Positions 25,855-34,124 of a DNA stretch of 64,000 nucleotides are shown in pieces. The position numbers and the translations under genes were made by a program. Every line of letters begins with the position of its first letter. Position 1 is the stretch's first letter. Source of the DNA: Hyphomicrobium sp. (GTDB lineage: Bacteria; Pseudomonadota; Alphaproteobacteria; Rhizobiales; Hyphomicrobiaceae); assembly GCA_002928515.1 (NCBI GenBank), contig PERI01000002.1:62001-126000 (forward strand), given 5' to 3'. The notes under the pieces are model-generated. The model saw nothing but the letters and a program-made list of their open reading frames with translations, was not told the origin of the DNA and did not search any database.

Positions 25855-27672
25855 TCATACCGTCCTCGCACGCGTGCTGGCCTTGACAGCGTTCGACAGC
25901 GTTGCAGCGTTGGCATACGGCAAGGGCAGATAAACTGCATCCATGGCTTTCGCCAAGCGCTCCGATTGCTGTGCGGGATGCGGCGAGGTATCGATCACCA
26001 AACTCCGCACACCCGCAAGTGCTAGCGCGCGTGCTGCATTCAGCCCATCCGCTTCCGCTTGTGGGCGTCCCGGCTTGCCATCGCGTGAGATATTGGCGCG
26101 ACCGTCAGTTAAAACGATCACAGATGGTGTTTGCCCTTTACGACGCACAGCATCGGCAAGCATAGCTGCTGCATCGATGCCGAGTGCTAAGGGCGTGCCA
26201 CCGCCACCGGGCAATCCAGCCAAGCTACGTTTAGCCCGCGCCAGAGAACGTGTCGGAGGCAGCAGAAGTTCTGCGATTTTCCCACGAAATGCGATCAACG
26301 CCACGCTATCGCGGCGCACGTAACAGTCGGCCAGCAATAATTCAACCGCGCCTTTAGCTTCAGCAAGTCTGTTCAAAGCAGCCGAGCCTGAAGCATCGAC
26401 GACGAAAATCGTCGTCGATTCGGAATTTTGCTTAAATCGCGCAATGCGAAAGTCGTCTTTGCGAACTTCGACCCGTCGCGGCTTCGTTGACATTGTGTAG
26501 TCTGGGTTCGCGGCTGCCCGATAATCGGCCTCTCTGCGTCGCAAGGGCTGCCACGCAGCAGCCGCTCTCAGGGTTTCGACGACGTTGAGGCGCGCACCGG
26601 ATTTCAAATCACCTCGACGGGTCCCTGCCGGTCGTCCTTTGCGCAGAGATTTTTGCTTCACACCTGCTCTGCCGGAGGACCTTTGCCGCGCTCGACGCTC
26701 TTGTCCCATTTTCAAAGCCGCAAGCAAGCCTGCCGGTATTGCTGCTTTTACCGCCTCTAAGATCATGTCCGCCAGGACTGGATCATCATTTTGCTTGTCT
26801 TCATCAGAAGGCTGATCTGCGTCTCGATCAGGGGATGGCGGTTCCGGCTGATCGGGCGTCTCTTGTTCCGGCGGTGCGTCTGCCGGTATGCGGGTTGCGC
26901 GCGGTGCCAGCACCAATTGTGCAGCGGCTGTCGCGTCATCTTCGTTGACGACAGTGCGTCCTTCGAATGCTGCGGCTGCGCGCGCGACCCGCACGGCTAG
27001 CAACGGTGCACGAAGGGATTCGATCCCCATCGCCAGCGCTGTTTGACAGAGCGCGACGATAATCTCGTCTGGAACATCGACATTTTGATCGTGTGCGCGG
27101 GCTTGTCGAATGTCATCTGCGACGTGTTCTAAAATAATAGCTTCGCGGTGTGTGACGACGTCGAGATCGAGTAAAAATGCTAGGCGATCGAGAAGCGGAG
27201 CTGACACACGTTCGTCGTCGGCTATGCCCTCATCCAAGGCAATGATACCGAATGTAGTGGGCACTCCTGCTCCGCTACTGTCACGCGCAAACGCAACATG
27301 CCCCTGGTCAACAGCGCTGGTGATGCGCGCAATGGTGCCCGGTTCCAAACGCTCGGCACCCGCCAATATCATCACCCCGCCATGCGCTTCGGCTAGCAAG
27401 CCGCGTTCGGCGATGGGCTTGCCGGCTTTCAACGTGGCTGCGAGATCAAGTCCGCCCAGCAATCGCTCATCGGTGACATGGAGCGGCACACGACGCACCG
27501 GCATCGTTTCATCTAGCAGAGAGACAAAAAAACTCATCCATCGGTCCCGCACCGGACCAGGGCGCGCGCGAATGGCGACCCCACCTAAACGCGTCGGATC
27601 GATTGCAAATAGTACTGCGGCTTGCATCGCAAGACCCCAAGCCGTCGGATTGGCTGGGTCATGGTGCATCAA
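25855..27672 (-). CDS. bchD: Magnesium chelatase subunit D
   Basis: A 605-aa BchD with an AAA+-like N-terminal half lacking a good P-loop, an acidic proline-rich linker (PEPPSPDRDADQPSDEDKQ), a basic stretch, and a C-terminal von Willebrand A domain with the MIDAS motif FVVDASGSAALNRLAEA and VIVLTDGRANISRDG. With BchI it forms the ATP-driven ring that, with BchH, inserts Mg into protoporphyrin IX. It overlaps bchI by 4 bases. Confidence 0.97.
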   Translation of the reverse strand: MMHHDPANPTAWGLAMQAAVLFAIDPTRLGGVAIRARPGPVRDRWMSFFVSLLDETMPVRRVPLHVTDERLLGGLDLAATLKAGKPIAERGLLAEAHGGVMILAGAERLEPGTIARITSAVDQGHVAFARDSSGAGVPTTFGIIALDEGIADDERVSAPLLDRLAFLLDLDVVTHREAIILEHVADDIRQARAHDQNVDVPDEIIVALCQTALAMGIESLRAPLLAVRVARAAAAFEGRTVVNEDDATAAAQLVLAPRATRIPADAPPEQETPDQPEPPSPDRDADQPSDEDKQNDDPVLADMILEAVKAAIPAGLLAALKMGQERRARQRSSGRAGVKQKSLRKGRPAGTRRGDLKSGARLNVVETLRAAAAWQPLRRREADYRAAANPDYTMSTKPRRVEVRKDDFRIARFKQNSESTTIFVVDASGSAALNRLAEAKGAVELLLADCYVRRDSVALIAFRGKIAELLLPPTRSLARAKRSLAGLPGGGGTPLALGIDAAAMLADAVRRKGQTPSVIVLTDGRANISRDGKPGRPQAEADGLNAARALALAGVRSLVIDTSPHPAQQSERLAKAMDAVYLPLPYANAATLSNAVKASTRARTV

Positions 27673-28703
27673 ACCGCCTTGCGCTCGTCTTGTGGCGCAA
27701 ACATTTCACGCACAGCCCGTTCGACACGCACCGTCGAACCGGAATCGTCGAGGGGATTGCGGCGCAAGCGATGACGTAGCGCCAATGGGGCTATGCGCAT
27801 CAAATGCGCATCGGTGACTTCGCGGTCGCCATCGAACGCAGCCAGCGCACGCGCCGCGCGCAGCAATGTCAGCTCTCCGCGCAAACCGTCTGTGCCCAAC
27901 GCCATACATAACCGCGCGCCGCGTTCCAATGCGTGGTCTGATACAACGATGGTGTCGAGACGTTTGCGGGCTGCCTCAAGTTCTGAGCGAATTCTGGCAT
28001 CGGCTTGTTTGTAGCGACCGACAAATGCATTGGGATCGCGCTCGAAGTTATCGCGACGACGCACAACTTCAATGCGCGTTTCAATGTCTGTTGGCGTTTT
28101 GACTTCGACGGACAGTCCAAAGCGGTCAAGCAACTGCGGGCGCAATTCACCTTCCTCGGGGTTGCCGCTTCCTACTAAAACAAAACGCGCAGCATGACGC
28201 ACGCTTAAGCCTTCACGCTCAACGACGTTTTCGCCAGACGCGGCAACATCGAGCAACAAATCGACGAGATGATCTTCCAGCAGGTTGACTTCGTCGATGT
28301 ACAGAAATCCACGATGGGCACGCGCGAGCAGGCCAGGTTCAAATGCTTTTTCGCCATGTGATAGCGCACGCTCTAAATCAAGCGCGCCGACGACCCGATC
28401 TTCCGTTGCACCCAGTGGCAGATCGACGACGGGAACCGGCACTTCTTCGACTTCAACGGGAGCACCCGTCTTGGATATCGTATCTGCATTTTTAGAATCT
28501 GGATCGGTATTGTAGCGGCATCCTTTGACCACCCGCATGGGCGGCAATAGACCTGCGAGCGCTCGAACTGCCGTCGATTTTCCCGTGCCGCGATCGCCGA
28601 AGACCAGCACGCCGCCGATGCTTGGGTCGGTGGCTGCGATTAGGAGGGCTAGTTTCATTTCGTCCTGGCCGACGATGGCTGAAAATGGAAACAACGTCGG
28701 CAT
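27669..28703 (-). CDS. bchI: Magnesium chelatase subunit I
   Basis: A 344-aa AAA+ ATPase: Walker A VFGDRGTGKSTAVRAL, Walker B GFLYIDEVNLLEDHLVD, sensor region FVLVGSGNPEEGELRPQLLDRFGL. It powers Mg insertion as a hexameric ring with BchD. A 188-base gap separates it from the HAD-CBS gene upstream. No TGT-N12-ACA box was found in that gap, so bchIDO regulation appears to differ from that of bchC or hemA. Confidence 0.98.
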   Translation of the reverse strand: MPTLFPFSAIVGQDEMKLALLIAATDPSIGGVLVFGDRGTGKSTAVRALAGLLPPMRVVKGCRYNTDPDSKNADTISKTGAPVEVEEVPVPVVDLPLGATEDRVVGALDLERALSHGEKAFEPGLLARAHRGFLYIDEVNLLEDHLVDLLLDVAASGENVVEREGLSVRHAARFVLVGSGNPEEGELRPQLLDRFGLSVEVKTPTDIETRIEVVRRRDNFERDPNAFVGRYKQADARIRSELEAARKRLDTIVVSDHALERGARLCMALGTDGLRGELTLLRAARALAAFDGDREVTDAHLMRIAPLALRHRLRRNPLDDSGSTVRVERAVREMFAPQDERKAV

Positions 28704-28891
28704 TGCGTGAAATTTCCCAATAGCTCGAATGGCATCGCGTGGTCTGGTAGCAAAATAATCCTATAGCCTGACCATCTGGGGCGGAGATTGGCAAGCGCGT
28801 GACCGACGCGCAAGCAAAACTCGCGCGAAACCATATTAACCGATAGCGCTATAGTCGGCGAACCCATGAGGACGTGCGCGAGACGACGCTG

Positions 28892-30154
28892 CTAGCGCCT
28901 TGCGATGGCAAAATCTCGCAACACGTTGGCTTCGAGTTGCACCTCATCCAGACGATGCTTGAGCACGTCACCGATACTGACAAGTCCCACCAGTGCGCCA
29001 TTCACGACGACCGGCAAGTGGCGGATACGCCGTTGGGTCATGACTTTGGCGACCGCCGCAACGCCATCTTCGGGCGCACAGGTCACAACCGCCCGTGTCA
29101 TCAGTTGAGAGACCTTTATAGACGGCAGATCGCTGCCAAACTCTGCGAGACCGCGGACGAGATCGCGCTCGGAGATGATGCCTTCAACGGCACCGCCTTT
29201 ACTGAGCACAACCATCGCGCCAACGCGCTCGGCATTCAATCCATCGGCGAATGCACGAATTGTTGCGCTTGGTTCTATGGTCTTAACTTCAGGCCCTTTG
29301 ACTTTGAGAATGTCTGCTACGCGCATCACATCACTCCTTTGCGACCCCGAATGACCCTCAGAAATCCCCGTATGCAATCGTTGTAGCGTTTCAATCAGTT
29401 GCGTTCGTTCATCGACGGTGAGCGGATCGCTGCGTTGTTTTTCGTTGACGCCAAGCAAGGTCGGCAAATCTTCGAAAACAACGTTACTTGCGCTATCTGT
29501 TCGTTCACTACAGAACGCGCTCCTCGATAATACCACAGGTAATCCGAGTTCGCGCGCTGCTATTGCGCCAGATGCGGTGGCTTCGATGACGAGACAATCG
29601 TGCGCTTGAAGACCCATCGATTCTATTGCCGTGCCATAGAGCTCTTTATTGGCGGCACTTGCGTCGCCGTCGCTGCGTCCTGGGGAGGTGCAAATCGTAA
29701 ATGCTTTTGGTGCCCAAGAGCCTAGCGTTTTCAGCAGCAATGTCTCGGCATCTTTGGGTTCGAGCAGGGTCGTCACTGCCAAACGCAAACCTTCCTGACG
29801 TGCTGCGGTCACCAGTTTTCTGACGGCTGGCCGCGGCTCGATACTGGTTGTGTCAATGAGTTCTGAGAATAGTTTTCCTGCGCGACGATGCATGGCGTCG
29901 ATCAGCGGGGAAAGGTCTTGCGTCTCAGGCCTACCTTTTAAGGCTAATCGAACGAAATGGGCCATGCGCGCGCGCGCGGTGCCAACTTTTTGCGATTTCG
30001 CAAAGCTTGCTCGATCGTAATTCCACTGAAAGCCCGCGTCTGCGAAAACCTGTGCAAAAGCCTCGCGGCGCAGGTCCTCGGTCTCAGCCAGCGCTCCATC
30101 GGCGCGAATTATGATTGTTTCGAGCGCCAATATGCGCCGCCTCTCGCACCACAC
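28892..30154 (-). CDS. HAD-like (CbbY-type) domain fused to a CBS-domain pair
   Basis: A 420-aa fusion. Residues about 10-235 resemble CbbY-type haloacid dehalogenase phosphatases, and residues about 280-415 form two CBS domains (VADILKVKGPEVKTIEPSATI; VSQLMTRAVVTCAPEDGV; RRIRHLPVVVNGALVGLVSIGDVL). The first HAD motif, normally DxDGT, reads RADGA, so the nucleophilic aspartate is missing, and the later E-D pair is replaced (VIEATASG). The HAD half is therefore probably not a phosphatase, while the CBS pair should sense an adenine nucleotide. It sits between bchP and bchI, 30 bases from the 89-aa membrane protein. Start GTG at 30154 is uncertain. Confidence 0.85.
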   Translation of the reverse strand: MWCERRRILALETIIIRADGALAETEDLRREAFAQVFADAGFQWNYDRASFAKSQKVGTARARMAHFVRLALKGRPETQDLSPLIDAMHRRAGKLFSELIDTTSIEPRPAVRKLVTAARQEGLRLAVTTLLEPKDAETLLLKTLGSWAPKAFTICTSPGRSDGDASAANKELYGTAIESMGLQAHDCLVIEATASGAIAARELGLPVVLSRSAFCSERTDSASNVVFEDLPTLLGVNEKQRSDPLTVDERTQLIETLQRLHTGISEGHSGSQRSDVMRVADILKVKGPEVKTIEPSATIRAFADGLNAERVGAMVVLSKGGAVEGIISERDLVRGLAEFGSDLPSIKVSQLMTRAVVTCAPEDGVAAVAKVMTQRRIRHLPVVVNGALVGLVSIGDVLKHRLDEVQLEANVLRDFAIARR

Positions 30155-30184
30155 CTCAACGATAAGTGAGTGGTGTATGCCGAT

Positions 30185-30454
30185 CTACCCGCCGCGCCAA
30201 CGCGACGTAAGGTCTATGAGATGCGCGGCCAACGCTGCTCCAAGTGCTGCCCCAATCCAAGTCCAATGGGCGTCCGTTATGGCTAATCTGAGCGCCAAAA
30301 ATAAACATATGCCAGCCAGCAAATTGCTGAGAACCTGGGGCACTTTAATGCCTTGGCCGGTTGACTGATGGTAGGCAATGAGGGCGATCGCTTCGAGTGC
30401 CATTAAGCCTATGATGATATCGACGATGCGACCGGAGGCGAACAAGTCTTCCAA
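30185..30454 (-). CDS. Small conserved membrane protein downstream of bchP
   Basis: An 89-aa protein (MEDLFASGRIVDIIIGLMAL) with three hydrophobic segments: residues 8-27, 40-60 and 66-82, and short polar loops. It lies 75 bases after bchP and 30 before the HAD-CBS gene on the same strand. I do not recognise a function; its place in the bchG-bchP unit suggests a link to pigment synthesis. Confidence 0.7.
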   Translation of the reverse strand: MEDLFASGRIVDIIIGLMALEAIALIAYHQSTGQGIKVPQVLSNLLAGICLFLALRLAITDAHWTWIGAALGAALAAHLIDLTSRWRGG

Positions 30455-30529
30455 GTATCTACTTTCTATTGCGGTGCACTATCCGGGCTTTTGACGCTTC
30501 CATTCATTGGTCACAAGGTCATCTTAACT

Positions 30530-31756
30530 TTAGCTCGTGCGCGCGACGCCAAATAGGTGCGCTAGATCTTTGAAGAAGATTCTGACATGCGCGATGGGTT
30601 TGGAACGCACCAACTCTTTGTGCATGTACGATTGCCAAGTGAGCTGCTGCACATCGCGATCACGGCAGATATCGACAAAGCGTTCGCGGCGGCTATCGTT
30701 CTTGTACCAAAAATATTGCATCATTCCGAGCACCCAAAACACGGTGCCGTGCGCCTTCATGAAACGTTTGCGGGCTGTTTTAAGTTGGCGTGCATCGCCT
30801 GTTACTAAATATTGATGCGCTGCATCGGCGGATAAGCGCCCGCCATACATCGCGTAATAAATGCCTTCACCCGATGCTGGCGCAACGACACCAGCTGCAT
30901 CGCCTGCAAGGATCACATCGCGGCCGTTATCCCAGCGCTTCAGCGGTCGCAACGGAATAGGTGCGCCTTCACGACGAATAGTTTCCGATCCTGTTAGTCC
31001 TGCAATGTCGCGCAACTCTCCAACGGCTGTTCGCAGCGAAAACCCTTTATGTGCCGATCCCGTTCCAACGCTTGTCGTGTCGCCGTGCGGGAAAATCCAT
31101 GCGTAGAAATCAGGAGACAATGAGCCTTGATAAAAGACATCGCAGCGCTTGGCATCGAAGGCCGAGCCATTTTTCGTGGCGGCCATGGAAGCTTCAGGTG
31201 AAGGGGAGCGAACGATTTCATGATAGGCGAACACAAAGGGTGTTCTCTCCGCGCCTGGTATGGCTTGGCGCCCAACTGCGGACTTTGCACCATCCGCGCC
31301 GATCACGCAGCGCGCACGCACTGTTTCCAATGTTGCTTCATCGCTGCCTTTGGGTCGATAGGAAATGACCGAAACGCCATCTTTATCGCGCGTGATTTTT
31401 TCAAATGTGCCCGTGCGTCTCACGGCACCGTCTTTTTCTGCGCGCATGCGTAGCCATTCATCGAACACATCACGATCGACCATTCCGACGTAGCCGCCTG
31501 ACTCAATCGGCATATCGACCTGTTTATTCGCGGGCGAAACGATGCGCGCACATGTGACTTTGGCGACGATCAATTCGTCGGGAATTTCGAAATCTTTAAT
31601 CAAACGCGGAGGAATTGCTCCGCCACAGGGTTTGATTCTGCCAGCGCGGTCGAGCAGCAAAACACTATGGCCTTGCTTGGCCAGATCACTTGCTGCGGTT
31701 GCCCCTGAAGGTCCACCACCAACCACAACGACATCGTAGATTTCGGTGTTCGTCAT
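30530..31756 (-). CDS. bchP: Geranylgeranyl reductase BchP
   Basis: A 408-aa FAD-dependent reductase: N-terminal VVVVGGGPSGATAASDLAKQG, LLDRAGRIKPCGGAIPPRL, the second FAD motif VILAGDAAGVVAPASGEGIYYAMYGG. It reduces three double bonds of the geranylgeranyl group on BChl to give the phytyl tail. It overlaps the upstream PucC-family gene by 4 bases. Confidence 0.97.
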   Translation of the reverse strand: MTNTEIYDVVVVGGGPSGATAASDLAKQGHSVLLLDRAGRIKPCGGAIPPRLIKDFEIPDELIVAKVTCARIVSPANKQVDMPIESGGYVGMVDRDVFDEWLRMRAEKDGAVRRTGTFEKITRDKDGVSVISYRPKGSDEATLETVRARCVIGADGAKSAVGRQAIPGAERTPFVFAYHEIVRSPSPEASMAATKNGSAFDAKRCDVFYQGSLSPDFYAWIFPHGDTTSVGTGSAHKGFSLRTAVGELRDIAGLTGSETIRREGAPIPLRPLKRWDNGRDVILAGDAAGVVAPASGEGIYYAMYGGRLSADAAHQYLVTGDARQLKTARKRFMKAHGTVFWVLGMMQYFWYKNDSRRERFVDICRDRDVQQLTWQSYMHKELVRSKPIAHVRIFFKDLAHLFGVARTS

Positions 31757-33105
31757 GACACTGACCCTCGCTGGAATTTTGCAAGACTTGTATTTTCAAG
31801 CTGCGCATCAGAGCGCGCTGATTTTTTGTCTGGGGCAATCGCTTTGGCAGCGAGCCCCGCTGCAACGACAAACAAGACAGCCTCTATAAAAAATACGGTG
31901 GTGTATGCGGTCACCGGTTGATCGACGAATTGGCGAATGACATCCACGCCGACGGCACCAAGGAAACCGCCAGAGCCAAAGGCTACTGCTTGCGCTGCAC
32001 CCCACATGCCCATGCGCACGCCTTCGCGCGACTTTGCCCCTGAGCCTGCCAATTGCATCATCGAGCCAATGGCGGACACTGCGAATGCCCCGTTTGCCAG
32101 CCCCAGCGCAAAAACAGTGGCGCGCAAAGGCCAGTCTGGCCCGCCTGTGCCTGATGCGACGAGCGTCAAGAGCGCCATCGCCGATGCTAGGCATCCAGCG
32201 ATTGTCCAGCTCCGCAAGCTGCCGATGCCAAGCCCTGCGCTTCCGGCAAGTGCTACCAATATCATTCCTGAGAACACGCCGCCGTGTTGCACGCCTGCCA
32301 ATTTTGTCGATTCACCTGGCGTCATACCGAACACAATGCCGGCGAACGGCTCCAAGATGAGATCCTGCATGCTGTAGGCTAGCATCGAGATGAAGACGAA
32401 AATCGTAAAGCGCCGGGCTTGCGGTTCACTCCACACTTCGCTGAGGGCCTGACGGAATGGCGGTTTCTCTATGTGCTTGCGAGCTTCGATTGCGGCTTGT
32501 CCTGCCGCATCATCTTCCATGCGCCAGAGTGCGATCACAGTTACGAGCACCGCAATCGCCGATACGGCAGATGTGACGGCTACCAGTCTCTCTGGAGAAA
32601 ATGGATCTAGGAAATGTCCAGCGATGATCGTTGTGACAACGAAGCCTGCAATCATCATCAGCCAGACAATGGTGGCAGCGGCGCCTCGCCGATCCTCACC
32701 GACACGGGTAGCAAGAAACGCTAGAAGCGTCGTGCCTGCTGCGCCGACACCTGCACCGATGGCAGCGAAAGATACTATGGCGAGGGCTATTCCAGCGGCG
32801 ACATTGGTTGTCATCCACGCGGTTGCGATCGCTGCACCTGCACCGCCCAATGCTAGCGTAATCATTCCGCCGAGAATCCAGGGTGTGCGGCGTCCACCGA
32901 TGTCGGAACCGTAGCCCCATCGCGGGCGAAGAAATTGCAGCACGTAATGAAAGGCGACGAGCGCTCCGGGAAGGACGGCCGGTAAAGCCAATTCAACCAC
33001 CATAACGCGGTTCATCGTCGAGGTTGTTAGAACGACAATCGCGCCAAGTGCTGTTTGCACGAGGCCCAGACGCACGATGCCGATCCAACCCAGCCGATCT
33101 TGCAC
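31753..33105 (-). CDS. PucC-family MFS protein between bchG and bchP
   Basis: A 12-helix membrane protein of the BCD (bacteriochlorophyll delivery) branch of the major facilitator superfamily. It begins VQDRLGWIGIVRLGLVQTALGAIVVLTTSTMNRVMVVELALP and carries the family block FISMLAYSMQDLILEPFAGIVFGMTPGESTKLAG. The ORF track runs back into bchG; the GTG at 33105, with AGGGGG upstream and the bchG stop between, gives 450 aa. It is the counterpart of the bchG-P intergenic ORF of other purple bacteria, thought to help deliver pigment to complexes. A second family member (lhaA) is at 45.6 kb. Confidence 0.9.
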   Translation of the reverse strand: MQDRLGWIGIVRLGLVQTALGAIVVLTTSTMNRVMVVELALPAVLPGALVAFHYVLQFLRPRWGYGSDIGGRRTPWILGGMITLALGGAGAAIATAWMTTNVAAGIALAIVSFAAIGAGVGAAGTTLLAFLATRVGEDRRGAAATIVWLMMIAGFVVTTIIAGHFLDPFSPERLVAVTSAVSAIAVLVTVIALWRMEDDAAGQAAIEARKHIEKPPFRQALSEVWSEPQARRFTIFVFISMLAYSMQDLILEPFAGIVFGMTPGESTKLAGVQHGGVFSGMILVALAGSAGLGIGSLRSWTIAGCLASAMALLTLVASGTGGPDWPLRATVFALGLANGAFAVSAIGSMMQLAGSGAKSREGVRMGMWGAAQAVAFGSGGFLGAVGVDVIRQFVDQPVTAYTTVFFIEAVLFVVAAGLAAKAIAPDKKSARSDAQLENTSLAKFQRGSVS

Positions 33106-33106
33106 A

Positions 33107-34012
33107 TCATCCCCCTGCCAGCACGTCGCGGATTGCGAACGCACTGATCAACATGCCGAGCACGTAAAGCGTGACACCGGTGCCGTTGTACCAAGGCGCC
33201 AATTCACGCGGTTTTTTTATCAATTTTGTCATGAGCAAAATTTGCACAGCGAGAAGCGCTGTTACACCTGCTGCGTGATACGACTTGTCCCACGATACCA
33301 GCAGCGCAATCACAACAACTTGTGCGAATGCCATGACGATACATGCCAGCTTCGCCGCGCGATCAACGCCGAGCTGAACAGGAAGCGATCGCACGCCCAT
33401 CTGACGATCACCTTCAACCGACTTAAAATCGTTGAGGGTCATGATGCCGTGAGCGCCGACGCTATAGAGAAATGCCAACAGCGTGATGCGATAGTCCGGC
33501 AGTCCACCGACGATGACGACGGCGCCTGTGAACCACGCCAATCCTTCGTAGCAAATTGCGCAGGCCGCATTTCCCCACCAGCCGTTCTCTTTCAATCGCA
33601 ATGGCGGCGCACTGTAAGCCCATGCCAATGCTAAACCGACGACCGCTGCTACAAATCCCCAGACCCCCAACAGCAAAGACACCGCGAGCGACAGCAGCGT
33701 CCATGCAATAGCGATGTATAAACCCCACCGACCCGGTATGCGACCCGATGGGATCGGCCTGTTGGGTTCATTGATCGCATCGACATGCCGATCGAACCAA
33801 TCGTTCGCGGCTTGGCTTGTCCCACACACGAGTGGACCTGCCAGCAAAACACCGGCGACAAAAACCAACCAATTGGTACTTGAGAATGTGAACCCCGCAG
33901 ATACGAGGCCACACATAAACGCCCACATCGGCGCGAACCACGTGATGGGCTTGAGAAGCTCAAGCACAACGGCAGGTTCAGGGCGCGAGATCGTTAAAGC
34001 AGGCTGGGCCAT
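33107..34012 (-). CDS. bchG: Bacteriochlorophyll synthase BchG
   Basis: A UbiA-family membrane prenyltransferase with the first aspartate-rich motif QAANDWFDRHVDAINEPNRPIPSGRIPGRWGLY and the second TLNDFKSVEGDRQMGVRSLPV. It attaches geranylgeranyl (or phytyl) diphosphate to bacteriochlorophyllide a. The ATG at 34012 (MAQPALTISRPEPAVVLELLKPITWF, 301 aa) fits family N-termini; the ORF-track ATG at 34039 would begin three bases from a PpsR box. First gene of bchG-pucC-like-bchP. Confidence 0.96.
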   Translation of the reverse strand: MAQPALTISRPEPAVVLELLKPITWFAPMWAFMCGLVSAGFTFSSTNWLVFVAGVLLAGPLVCGTSQAANDWFDRHVDAINEPNRPIPSGRIPGRWGLYIAIAWTLLSLAVSLLLGVWGFVAAVVGLALAWAYSAPPLRLKENGWWGNAACAICYEGLAWFTGAVVIVGGLPDYRITLLAFLYSVGAHGIMTLNDFKSVEGDRQMGVRSLPVQLGVDRAAKLACIVMAFAQVVVIALLVSWDKSYHAAGVTALLAVQILLMTKLIKKPRELAPWYNGTGVTLYVLGMLISAFAIRDVLAGG

Positions 34013-34041
34013 GCGCAAAAAGTACGCTTCGACCCGCATAG

Positions 34042-34059
34042 TGTCAATCTATGCTTACA
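34042..34059 (-). promoter_or_regulatory. PpsR box upstream of bchG
   Basis: TGTCAATCTATGCTTACA is a perfect TGT-N12-ACA extended to AGTGT/ACACT arms, 30 bases before the bchG start and in the 112-base gap downstream of ppsR. A second box 8 bp away is not evident, although TGTCA and TGACG half-sites occur in 34067-34085. PpsR repression of bchG-bchP is inferred. Confidence 0.72.
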
Positions 34060-34124
34060 CTATAACTGACGCATTTTTATTGACATTTTTGCGATAATAG
34101 CCGGGGCGGTAGAAAACTCGCGCG

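Noticed and set aside
27110-27817. 235-aa plus-strand ORF opposite bchD and bchI
   Set aside because: Serine- and arginine-rich antisense frame of two well-recognised genes.
28704-28891. Possible PpsR box before bchI
   Set aside because: No TGT-N12-ACA or single-mismatch match could be found by eye in this gap.
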